64,000 nucleotides of DNA, from positions 1 to 64,000 of the forward strand of contig CAJNYU010001961.1 of assembly GCA_905331475.1 (NCBI GenBank), written 5' to 3'. The position numbers and the translations under genes are program-made. The DNA is from Rotaria socialis. Taxonomy: Eukaryota > Rotifera > Eurotatoria > Philodinida > Philodinidae. This document shows positions 1 through 10,602 of this stretch, in pieces (positions within the stretch are counted from its first letter, which is position 1; each line of letters starts with the position of its first letter). The notes under the pieces were generated by a model that made no database searches, was not told where the DNA came from, and worked only from the letters and a program-made list of their open reading frames with translations.

Positions 1-135
1 TTTTATTTTCGAACTTCTAGGACAACTTGAAAGACGATTATTCAAACAAAGATTTTTAGATCGGAACAGTGCCTTGAATTTTTTAGAATATCACTAACGA
101 GACAGTAGCTAAAAACCAACACTGTTGGTTTTTGT

Positions 136-337
136 CGGATCCGGCAAATTCCCGGTCGGCGGATAATAACGGATCCTGCGACCGGAATCCCGTAGAATCC
201 TATCGTCGGAAAGTGTCGGAAATCAAAGGATACTACCGGATCCGGCAGATTCCCGGTCGTCGGATAATAACGGATCCTGCGACCGGAATCCCAGAGGATC
301 CTATCGTCGGAAAGTGTCGGAAATCAAAGGATATTGC
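136..337. repeat. Tandem duplication, 101-bp unit, two copies
   Basis: The stretch starting CGGATCCGGC at 136 recurs at 237 with only a few differences, giving two head-to-tail copies of a 101-bp unit. The unit is GC-rich, unlike the surrounding AT-rich DNA, and is itself built from CGGATCC, CCGG and GTCGGA motifs. Similar but shorter motifs run on to about 420. The 89-codon open frame through it is a by-product of the repeat, with no recognisable protein. It is probably the inside of a transposable element whose left end lies before the window or has been lost. Confidence 0.85.
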
Positions 338-604
338 CGGATTCCGGCCACCGGTCGGATCCGACTGTCGGATTTTGTCGGATTATCCGTGGTTCCTGTA
401 GGATCCTACCGGGGAGATTTGACCTGGGTGATACTTTACTTTAGGATTCTACGTATAATAATTACTGTTGAATACTATGCGTGAAGCGTGAAAACTATAG
501 AATATTAAAATTATAAGTAATTCTTGAAGTACTGGTCACGTTCATCAATATTCAATATTCAGTGTTCATTTTCAACGAAGCAACAACAGCTATAAAGTAC
601 CGTA

Positions 605-1260
605 TATGAGCCAGTCCACATAAGCCACACCAGATTTTGCTCAATCAGAGATCCCAAGCTTTTGACTGTACCTTTGGGTGAACCTCAGCCTTGTAGTGCT
701 TGAAAAGTTATTTTGAGCACCATCCCATTCATATCTTGAGAGAAAACCAATTTGAAACGTCCCAAGTCGAACATTCCGGTCTCGGGAACAGCCGGTTCTG
801 TGGTATTCCGGAGATTTCATGGAAGCAGTATTCTGGTGAAAGGATACGGTGACCAGATTTATCCGGTTCCGGCCGTAATCGACAGGAACCTGTCAAGACT
901 GGTAGCCGGATACGGTTTCCGGATTCCTGCATCGAATTCCGGACAATTCCGGGTAAGTTCCGGTCGGAAACAGCGAGTTTCTCGCAGGTTTTCGCCGGAA
1001 GTTCACGGAATACTGCTCCAGGAATCATTGACCTGGCGTGATTTTTCTATTTTTTTCATATAAAAGTCGTAAAAAACGGTAAAAACTCGCTCGAAAGATT
1101 CTAATATTTCGACAGGGAGTTCTCCAATACGGCTAAAAATTTGGTTCGAGGTCTAAAGCAACATACTCTGCAAGGTGGGATAGATTTTTGCGCAAATCTA
1201 GGGACTTCATTGAGTACCCCTCTATGGTGATCCGTCGTGGCTTACGTGGACTGGCTCATA
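605..1260. mobile_element. Non-autonomous inverted-repeat element with TA target duplication
   Basis: The left end, starting TATGAGCCAGTCCAC at 605, matches the reverse complement of the right end ending at 1260. Counting the flanking TA, the match is 25 of 26 bases (603-628 against 1237-1262). TA on both sides (603-604 and 1261-1262) suggests a Tc1/mariner-type target duplication. The 656-bp body is GC-rich at 770-1030 and crowded with CCGG and GGAATTCC palindromes. These keep both strands open as roughly 100-codon frames that resemble no protein. No transposase is present, so it would need an enzyme from elsewhere. Confidence 0.7.
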
Positions 1261-1262
1261 TA

Positions 1263-4200
1263 TGAAGATATGTTATCATTATTGATTAACATATCTTTGT
1301 TTTCTCTCTACAAGACAAGAACTACTCTATATACTGTTTTTAGAATCTTACATATAGGTATCTACATCTTTTCCATGTGTTACTAAATGTACTAATCATT
1401 CTCATTGAATTTAATAAGATCGATCCATAATATGAAATAAAATTGTTTATAATGTATTTTGAAAATGTGATTTAATTACATGCACTATACTATTTCTGAT
1501 CAATATGTTATAGATGTGTTTACGAGTTATTTTTAAGCGAAAGAGAAAACAAACAAAATTTTAACATTTAAATCTATAAAAATGATTATAAACATTGATG
1601 ACTTCAGTGTTTAAATGGTGACTATTGATAGTGGTTTGTTACTTAGATATTATATTTCTGCCAAAAAAAGATATATGTTTATTATTTGATTTATAAGTAT
1701 TCTACCATAGAGAAAGTTCGCAGAACACCTAATTTAGTTATCAGATGTTAATAGGGCAGTTAGAAATTTACACCCTAAATCAGTTTTTCTATATTTATTT
1801 ACCATCTATTTATAAGTTTTAAGGTATATTTCTTTATGTCATTATATATCTCAATCTGATTAACTCAAAGAAAACGAAACGGATACTTATAAATCAGGTA
1901 ATTGTCTCATAAGGCGTAATAGAATTCTAATATGTAAGCAGTATTGAATCATTGGATTTCGTTCGGTCATACTCTTCGTTTTGACCAATGTATTTATCAG
2001 TCTATTCAGAACATTGAGACATCAAAATGAATCGAAAATAATTGCTTCCATGATTCATTTCTTTTTAAATCTTTCAGGATTTCAATATTTTCTTCTATAA
2101 GCCAATAGCTAAAATGAAAAACTGAGAAAAAAATGATTTTAAACCGTAATGATCTGAGTTTAGATGTCCATTAATAGAAAGACATGATTTCCACACGAAC
2201 AGCTTCATACGTCTAGGTGCACAACCACATTCTGCTATCAGCCGCATATACAACCACATACGTATTTTCAAAACTTACTAGAAGGTTTCATAAATTTTCA
2301 CCATTCTATATTTCTACTATGGCTCAAGAAAATTCTTACTTAGCGTCTCATTACAATTTTTCACATTTTTATATGTTTATTTCCTAGGTATGAAATCGTT
2401 GATTATTTAAAGTTATGAGAACATATCTTTAATGTAGTCGATTTATACTAAGTGCCAAACAATGAGTAGTGAACGAAAATCGTTTTTTGAAACAGTATGT
2501 TGATAACCACATTGATTTCAATTAGACAAAATCGAACAACCGTACAAGACTCTGCATTAAGAGACGTGCTTTTATTTTTGCTAAAGAGTGACAAGAAGTA
2601 TTCAGTATACTCTTGCGAAGAATACGAATGTGCTAGCCGTTACTGATGAAGTTTTATTTTTCTCGTTATTAGGATAGTTCAAAGTTCTCTGTTATTGAGA
2701 ACTCATTCAGAGCTCCGAGATCCTGGAAAGAGAACTAGCAATGAACAACTTTGCTAGTTTTCCATAGCTATTGCTTACTGGTTCTAATGCATTGGTTCAT
2801 CATTCAAAACATATTCTTCATCGTTATACTTATTTTAAAGTATATAATTTAGTGACTGATTTATTGAAGTATTTCTAGTTTCGTCTATTGGATTCTGCAC
2901 GAAATATTATCTACTCTTTCTTTGTCGTCATTTTTTACAAATGAAATGATGGACATTTATTCACTACTGATGCATGATATCATCTAGAGTTGTATTCAAT
3001 TGCATCTCATTCAGAACAGAATAAGATTCGTAATGGAAACAATAGCTTGAACGTCCTTTGTAGTATAGATATGTAAAAACGTATATTTCAATAGATTCAT
3101 CGTTCCTCCCAAGTAGGTTTTAAATTTCAAAAATTTTCTGACCGTACGAAACTATGTAGAAAAATGTTTGCTTTTTCAATTACGTTTAAGTTGATTAGTT
3201 TATCTGTTGGTGCTTTCTATTTCAAATGGCAGTCAGATTGATGCTGATATTTATTTATAACATCTGTATTTGAATAGTTATGTTATCATAAGAGGAACCA
3301 ATTATTTTCTTATCTCATTTCAATAATAAGCATCATTTAAAGAATGCTTTCACATAGAAAATCGTGAAGCTTCAAGCAGATGTATTCTTATTTTCATTTA
3401 AAACATAAGTACTTAGAAACAAGAGAGAATCGATATTGTTCGTTATGCATAAAATAGCTAAAAAACATAATTTGAATGTTACCAACGCCATATTTGGATA
3501 ATCCAGATTAAATGTACTGTAGGAAGCCTTCACTGATATAACCTAAACGATTTTTTTTAGAAGAAAAGCATTTAGAATGTTAGTCAGATAATTATATGAT
3601 GATACGAATAGTATGAATTCATCTGGGAGTGACATCAAGAAACATTCGATTTAGACATAAAATAGATCAGTTTATTACAAACTGAATCCAAAACAAACGT
3701 ACATCATTAGTTTTAGAGAGACAAATTCAAACTTAATTAATAGAATTTGCTAATGTAGTATAAGTCAGGGTTGAGAAACAAAAATATGACAAAAAGTATG
3801 TCTCGTCAAAAGCAAAAGAGAAATAACAGTTTATAAACAAAAAAAACAGATGAATCTAAAATAGAAGGAGATGTTTTTACTTTAATTTATACTGAACAAA
3901 AAACAATGCTTAACTGTCACTTGATATTTAGTGCAGATATGTGAAAGTACTATTTATGGACAAGTACCAAAAATTAATTAAAAACAGAAAGACTAAGGCT
4001 ATGAAGTTCGAGACAAAGCATAAAAATATATTTTTTTGTCAAATGAAAAACTTTAATCATAATTCAAAGAATATTTTGTTTCAAAGAGTCTTTATAGTTT
4101 ATTTGGATTGAAAAAATGAATTAACGTTTATGAAATTGATTTTAGTGGTAATTCTATTTCAAAATTTTCCTTATTCTTATAATCACATGATGTTAAATTA

Positions 4201-4831
4201 ATACGTTATTTTATTATAATGGAATCCTTTCTTCTTCTTTTTAGTTTTACAGAATTTTTTTCCTGTTTTCAGAGCATTAAGTAAGAGAAAGAGATCAAGT
4301 CGCGTTTGTTTTTCATTTTTTTACATTGACTAGCAATCTTCACCTTGTTACATTCTTTCTGCTCGTTGTTTTTGGCAAACCTTTGTACTCTTGCATCGAT
4401 TAGCCTCAAGACAAAAAGAAATTTTTGTTTGCATTTGATAGAACGCAAAGAATATACTATGCTTAAAATAATAATAAAAGACAGTCACAATTTTCAATAG
4501 ACAACAAAACAAAACATTGTGTCTCTATTTATAATGGATGATAAACATGTTTTTAAGACTATCAAGAATAATGAATTAAAAATATCGTTTTTGTAATAGT
4601 GTCACAATTCGCGTTGCAATGCAGCAGACTTTTAGTCGATGGCTAAGTAATCCGTTGAGATGGAAGAATGCAAAAATAGACAGAAAAGAAAGAATGCTAA
4701 TGCATTGTACCAGCTGACTTGTCGACGTGTTATTTTTTTTTCTCGATAACAGAAATTTATATATTATTTAAGAATACACGCTTTTTTTTAAATGATAAAG
4801 TATTGCACCTATATTTTAGTCGATTATATTA
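1263..4831. other. Intergenic, no gene seen
   Basis: AT-rich DNA with no open frame that resembles a protein, no clear repeat and no RNA gene that I can recognise. The last few hundred bases presumably hold the promoter and 5' leader of the nuclear receptor that starts at 4832. Confidence 0.6.
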
Positions 4832-6135
4832 ATGAATTTCGAATTTCGAGCCAAACCAGGACGGAAGAAAACACGAAAAGATGATGTCAAATGTCTTGTT
4901 TGTGAAGGTAAAGCTATCGGATTCAATTTTGGCGTTCCAACATGTTCACCTTGCAAGGTGTTTTTCCGACGAAATGCTGTCAAACTTGGTGTAAGCTTTT
5001 ATATTTACGCCACGGCATATGCTTTTACGTATTACTTTTTCTATGCTCTTCAGACTTATGAATTCCGGTGTCGAGGTGATGGTCATTGTTCAATAACCCA
5101 TGATACACGTCGACAATGCAACTGTTGTCGTTTAGCAAAATGCTTTCGAGCTGGTATGAATGCAAAAATCATTCGTACTGATGATCAACAACTAGAAAGA
5201 ACTCGATCAATTGAAAGTAATCAACATAAACAAGAAGAAGAAAATAATGGAAACAAACAAGAATTGCAAATTATTAGTAAACAGGAATTGGTATATTTAT
5301 TTTTATTAAATCTATACATTATATCTGGTATGCTTTTCTCTCTCTCTCACTCTGCCTTTCTTAGATTCGGTCTAGCGAATCGTTCATGCATTTTTGTCCA
5401 TATTCTCCAATTTTATCATCCAATGATAATATCATTCTTACCAATATATTTCATACATATGAACGAACATGTAAATTATTTACCTATGAAGAACATTTAA
5501 GCATGCCCGTTAATGAAACATTAACGTTACCAAAATTTATGAATGCTTCTGCAAATATTTATATGGCTTTGATTTATTATCTCAAATCTATACCAGACTT
5601 CAATTCTTTACCTGTAAATTCTAAAATGTCGTTGATTAAAAGTAATCTGAATCAAATAGTTCGTTTGCATAGTTCATATATTATGAAAACTGTTACTCCT
5701 GATCTCAACAAAGATTCACCTGTGTTTTTGCATATATTCCCTGAAGATTTATACATAGATATCCGTGCAAATGGTATAGCCGTTTTTCCTTTCGTTCATG
5801 ACCCTATTTTAATTAGATTATTTATTGTTGTTCTCATGTTGTCCACCCATATGAATGTTCGATATGAAAAAAATGTTATTGAGCATTGTAATGAGAGCTC
5901 GAATCGAAATATTTTAATTGTTCAAAATGTTTATGTTGAATTATTATGGCGTTATATTTGTTCGCGTTGTTCTAATTATCAAAACGGTGTAAAATTGTTC
6001 AGTTCGTTTATTGCTACTACATTATGTTCTCAAATAGTTGAAGTAAAAATTGATAAATTTATACGTACAACTTTACCCAGCCAAAATCATCAATTAGAAC
6101 CCATCATGAAATCAATGTGGGCGCCAGAAAAATAG
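4832..6135 (+). CDS. Divergent nuclear hormone receptor
   Basis: Exons are 4832-4990, 5054-5290 and 5365-6135; the introns are 63 and 74 bp and both are phase 0. The product is 388 residues. The DNA-binding domain is complete. Zinc finger 1 uses C21, C24, C38 and C41 (C-x2-C-x13-C-x2-C). Finger 2 uses C59, C65, C75 and C78 (C-x5-C-x9-C-x2-C) and runs into CCRLAKCF. The recognition helix reads CSPCKVFFRR where most receptors have CEGCKGFFRR. A hinge rich in Q, E and K follows. The C-terminal ~250 residues look like a ligand-binding domain, with helix-3-like IPDFNSLPVNSKMSLIK near its start. The end shows no AF-2 activation helix, so ligand-dependent activation is doubtful. Expected role is a DNA-binding transcription factor in the nucleus. 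It cannot be assigned to a named subfamily from sequence alone. Confidence 0.88.
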
Positions 6136-6401
6136 AAATATTATGAATACTGTTATTTATTTTATGTACGAATTAGTTTTATTATTCTTATTTAAATTGT
6201 CAATATTGAAAATGCCATGCAGAATATATCGTTTATTTTTTCATAGTACCTGATCTTTAATTTTAGATTCAAAAAAATCACAACAGATGTTGTTTAATAT
6301 TTGATTGACAATATTGAATAGTTCTTTTTTGTTGTGTAATTAGTGGAAGTTACAAGATGATTTATTTAATGAGATATGATGCAGTGTTTCATTTTTAAAT
6401 G

Positions 6402-6407
6402 AATAAA
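6402..6407 (+). terminator. Possible polyadenylation signal of the nuclear receptor
   Basis: AATAAA lies about 270 bp after the receptor stop codon, in otherwise gene-free sequence. The hexamer is common in AT-rich DNA, so the position is only suggestive. Confidence 0.3.
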
Positions 6408-6829
6408 GAATATTACCGAGTAATCGCAAATAATAAATACAAAGAATTAGTGATAATGAAGTTTAACTATTTTTTTAAAGTACAACAGACTTAAAACTAT
6501 GGTACATATTCTAGTTAGTATAAATAATATATCAATATCGATTGTTTTAAATGACTATATGAAAAGTTTTGCAAGAATGTTTTTCTTCATTCTTGTTATT
6601 ATTAGCATGTAGAATGTTACAGAATAAAATTAAGAGTTGTTACTACCAAGAAATTTATTATCTATATATTGAAGCTGGCAAAAAACTGTCTTTGACTGAG
6701 AATAATTCTGCATTTACCTGAGTATTTATTTCGTCAATATTGGGTAAAAAATTATCTATACATGAATTTCGAATGAATCATCCGTAGATAATTGTAAGTT
6801 GCAGCTTCAATTTCATTATGTATTCAATC

Positions 6830-7075
6830 CAAGGGGGAAACAGCGGACTTGAAGTACAAAAGTACTTCAAAGTACACTACTTGAAGTAGCTAAAAGTATC
6901 ACTCAAGTAGCACAAAGTTAGAACAAGTAACTTCAGATAACTTCAAGTAAATGTGAAGTTGAAAAGTAGGTGAAAGTAAATTACTTGAAATAGCTTAAAG
7001 TACTTCGAAGTAAGTCGAAGTAGCTTAAAGTAGCTCAAAGTAACTTCAAGTCCAAAAGTCCGCGTTTCCCCCTTG
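6830..7075. mobile_element. hAT-type miniature element (MITE), 246 bp
   Basis: The ends are CAAGGGGGAAACAGCGGACT on the left and, reverse-complemented, CAAGGGGGAAACGCGGACTT on the right. The flanking 8-bp sequence ATTCAATC is perfectly duplicated at 6822-6829 and 7076-7083. Termini of the CA-R-GGG type with an 8-bp duplication are the signature of hAT transposons. The inside consists almost entirely of degenerate copies of ACTTGAAGTA and AAAGTAGCT in both orientations. There is no coding capacity. Confidence 0.88.
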
Positions 7076-7083
7076 ATTCAATC

Positions 7084-9342
7084 TCTCAATGCGTTGATGT
7101 TTAAAAATATTTGATCGCTTATTTTCGATATTAGACAAAATAAAGTGGATACATGATATGTAGTCTTCAATATGAAAGATATTTTTTGACGGTTGACTGA
7201 GTTTATCACGCTAGTTGTTCAGCAGTCGATGCTCTTAAAAATGATTAGTTCCATTATTCCTTGTTTTGAATAACAATCATAACGTGAAGATTGCAAAATA
7301 TAATAAATATAGTAGTAGAAAAGAGCACATATTCAATGAAGATAACTTAGAAATCCAGTTATCGACAAGTGGCTGCTTAATACAACTGTGCTGGAAATGC
7401 CTAACCATATTGATAGTCGAGGTTCTGTTAGATAATCATACACCTATGTCGACTGAACCAATGATTCAACTGGCAAAAAAATATTAATAACCTGCATAGA
7501 GAATTTATTAGTAGATATCAAGGCCAGTCACTGTTCAATACTTTTTGTATTCATAAAATTTTAAAATATTAACTTTCGAATCAAAACATAAGCTTTCTCC
7601 TGTTTACAATTTATTGTCTTATAATTTGATCTGTGAAAGAATTTTTGAGTCTAAACAAATAACACAATACAATACAATTTACGTGTAGAGACGACGAGAC
7701 ACTCCTATTTTGTTTTGAAATAATCCATAGTATTCTAATCAAAGTATCACATTTCACTATAATTGATCTACGATAAAATAATTTTTGAGCTTCCAAGTAC
7801 TCACTCTTAACGCTTACTTAAATGCAGTATTCTTCATAAAAGTAGGAGTTAACAATAGTGTTGTTCGATAAGTCATTGTCAGATCGATTGAAAATTCAAC
7901 TCACTCATGTGAATGTGCTCCATGTTGGATTTGATTGTGGCATTCTTTTAGATAGAGTTTATCATATACTGACTATGCGAATATTTGACTATCTTTTGTC
8001 CAATGTTTGAGAATATTTCAGATCTTTATCGATTCCTTATTTCTGTCTCGTTTGACATTTTCTGATGTAATATTGGAGTACATTAAATTTCGATAGTATG
8101 TATCGAACGAGAGATCATTCATTATCAGTTTGCTTAACTTTCTCATGTAAACACAAATATAATAGATATTAGTTAGAATAATGCCAAAATCAAGTTCAAT
8201 ATAGAGTTATTAAATGCATTATTATAGACGAGGTGTTTTATCATGTACTCACGCAATCGAACTTTCGATCGTAAGTATTAAAAAAAGTTTAAAACGTTGT
8301 GGTCAGAACTTTTGGTAAACTCTAAGTGATACATTCCCTATATAAAATATGAGCATGTCTTATTTTCTTTGAAAATCAGATTTAATCTATAGAAATATGA
8401 GATGTTTTAATTGCAAAAACCGAAATGCATAGTGCATGAAATCTGAAAAGCATTTAGAGAAACAGTGAGACTGAAATTCTTCTTGAATCTTTATGAGATA
8501 TAAACTAAACAAAATTCATACATTCGCATTGATTTAACAATGTTAGTAGAAGAATGAGTACTATTGTCAAAAGCAGGATTAATCATCAGATGTCATAGTA
8601 TCTAGCTATTTTTTCTGCAACCAAACGCATATGTCCATTTCAAGACAACACGATACATGACCACAAGTCATCGAACACGTTTCTTTTTATCATTATTTAA
8701 TTTATCGACAAGTTTAAAATTATTCATTCAAGTATTAATCACCTAGCCTACAATATTTTACCATATGAGTGAATAACGATAGATCAAAATACACCATGCA
8801 GCCATGCAATCAGCTAGAGTTAATTAAATTTAGATATCTGTTGAGAATCGAATTACTTTTGGATACTTAAAGTTTTCAATATTTACTATATTTCATGACG
8901 CTGAACTTGCCAACTTTAAAGTCGGATATGACCAATCGAAATATATCACAAGTACATTTGAGCACTGTTCATAGTGCAGTTCGTGTAGATGATAATTTAA
9001 TGACAAATCAAACGAATAATTCTGTTTTAGAATTGAAATGCAAATTAATCATTCGATAGGCTATTTTTCTTTTATTTTCTATGACAAAAGAATAGGTCAA
9101 ACACACTTTGGATAATAGCGTTGGATTTAACTTTGCAAGAGATGATAATGCTAGAGTTTAGATCAAGAAGAATATAACTAGAAACTAAATAGAAAAATTC
9201 AAGATTTCGAAATGTTTATAGGTGTTTGTGACGTGCGCCTTTCGGTGCGTTAGAGCCATCAGTGTTGTGCATGTGTTCCTTCTCGACTAAAAATCAAAAC
9301 AAAATATAATGCTTCTTTAAAAAACAAGGTTTTTTGAAATAT
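7084..9342. other. Intergenic, no gene seen
   Basis: AT-rich DNA between the miniature element and the mitochondrial-protein gene. A 73-codon frame at 7266-7487 has no recognisable domain or splice context and is not called. No structured RNA or repeat was identified. Confidence 0.55.
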
Positions 9343-10371
9343 TTACTGGGCCAATTTTTCATCAGCACTTCTTTTGGTTGCTTCTCGACTTATTTTCAAA
9401 CTTTTATAAAATTCTGGATTTGTTATATAATTTATATAAACAAAATAAACACTAATACCAAGAAAAAGTCCAAATCCCATTTTGCCCCATGAGTTTAATG
9501 CCGTACCGACCAATGGGCTAGAAAATAATGTTTAATATAAGCATTTGAGTTTTTATTTAGAAATGTAGGTAATAGAATTTTCAACTAAAAATATCTTTGG
9601 AAAATATTTTAAAAACATCTTTTCTTCATCTTACGAACATATAAGAGTCGAATTTTATCTTAAATAGGGTATTGCAATTAGAAATGTATCAAGATCTTGA
9701 TTTTGAAGTCAATAACTGTTGTTTAACATGTGCCAAGACAAATGACTGACATACAAAGATAAGCACTTCTATCATTTTATGTCTATGTCTCATCAAACCT
9801 TACTAAGATCAAGAGTTTCGATACATTCCTCACTGCAATACAAATTCATAAGAACTTGTTTACTTATGGAATAGACCCAATGGAAACTAAAGAATACTAT
9901 GGATATTAATTTGCATATTATATCAACATAGAAGTTGGAGCAGCAAATAATCTATAATGAGTTTATTTCGTTTGAATAGAGTGTGAGGCTTCACTAGCAC
10001 AACGGTACAAGCACACCTTGTCTTTTTTTTTAGAGAATCTTATTGATGAAACAAAATTATCGATAGTAACTGGTTATAATGAATGGTCTATTACTTCATA
10101 GTTTTCCATTAGATGCAATAGCAGCTCTAAAACTTTTATTATGATAATCAATTTGTTTTTTCATAAAAACTTACATGAAAGGTGATGCACCCGCTGGCCT
10201 TGGTCTAATTGCATCAGCTGGAACTAATCGTTGCCGTGCTGCCAACTCAGCTACATTACCCGAACGAGAGAGTTGCGAAGGATTTGTCGAAGCACCAGAT
10301 ATTGTTGGAGTACGACGAATGCACGAAAATCGTGTAAGAATAGATCGTGAGTTACGAAATAGACTTGCCAT
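9343..10371 (-). CDS. Small single-pass, probably mitochondrial membrane protein
   Basis: Exons are 10371-10175 and 9517-9343, joined across a 657-bp intron (GTAAG donor, TTTCTAG acceptor); the join gives one frame of 123 residues. The N-terminus starts MASLFRNSRSILTRF and is rich in R, S and L without acidic residues until past residue 40, as in a mitochondrial targeting peptide. After the splice, residues ~67-95 form one hydrophobic segment (MGFGLFLGISVYFVYI), followed by a short charged tail ending in EKLAQ. I do not recognise the family. Size and layout resemble small accessory subunits or assembly factors of the inner membrane, but that is inference. It is transcribed in the same direction as the Tudor gene upstream. 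Confidence 0.7.
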
Positions 10372-10602
10372 TGAGAATTTTTAAGAAAAAAAGAGAGCAA
10401 ATGGAATCTACAATAGAGTAACAAATGATCTATTTATGTTTTAACACTCGTACAGTATTGTTAGACAACAGAAATGTTTTTTTAACACAAAATATACCTG
10501 ACTATAGAGAAGAAAACGAAAAAAGTCTAAAACAATCGATATATATATAATAAACCGGTTGTTAATATCTGAACATTTAACTACGAAGTTTTTTTTTCAA
10601 AT

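Noticed and set aside
132-401. 89-codon open frame at the start of the window
   Set aside because: It lies wholly in the 101-bp tandem duplication; the residues repeat with the DNA and match no protein.
729-1063. Two ~100-codon frames on opposite strands
   Set aside because: Both come from the palindromic CCGG/GGAATTCC core of the inverted-repeat element; no domain in either.
5328-5364. Alternative donor GTATGC for the second nuclear receptor intron
   Set aside because: A 37-bp intron would put the ligand-binding part out of frame; the donor at 5291 keeps it open.
9993-10023. Short stretch resembling part of a tRNA
   Set aside because: No cloverleaf with paired acceptor and T arms could be drawn; it lies inside an intron.
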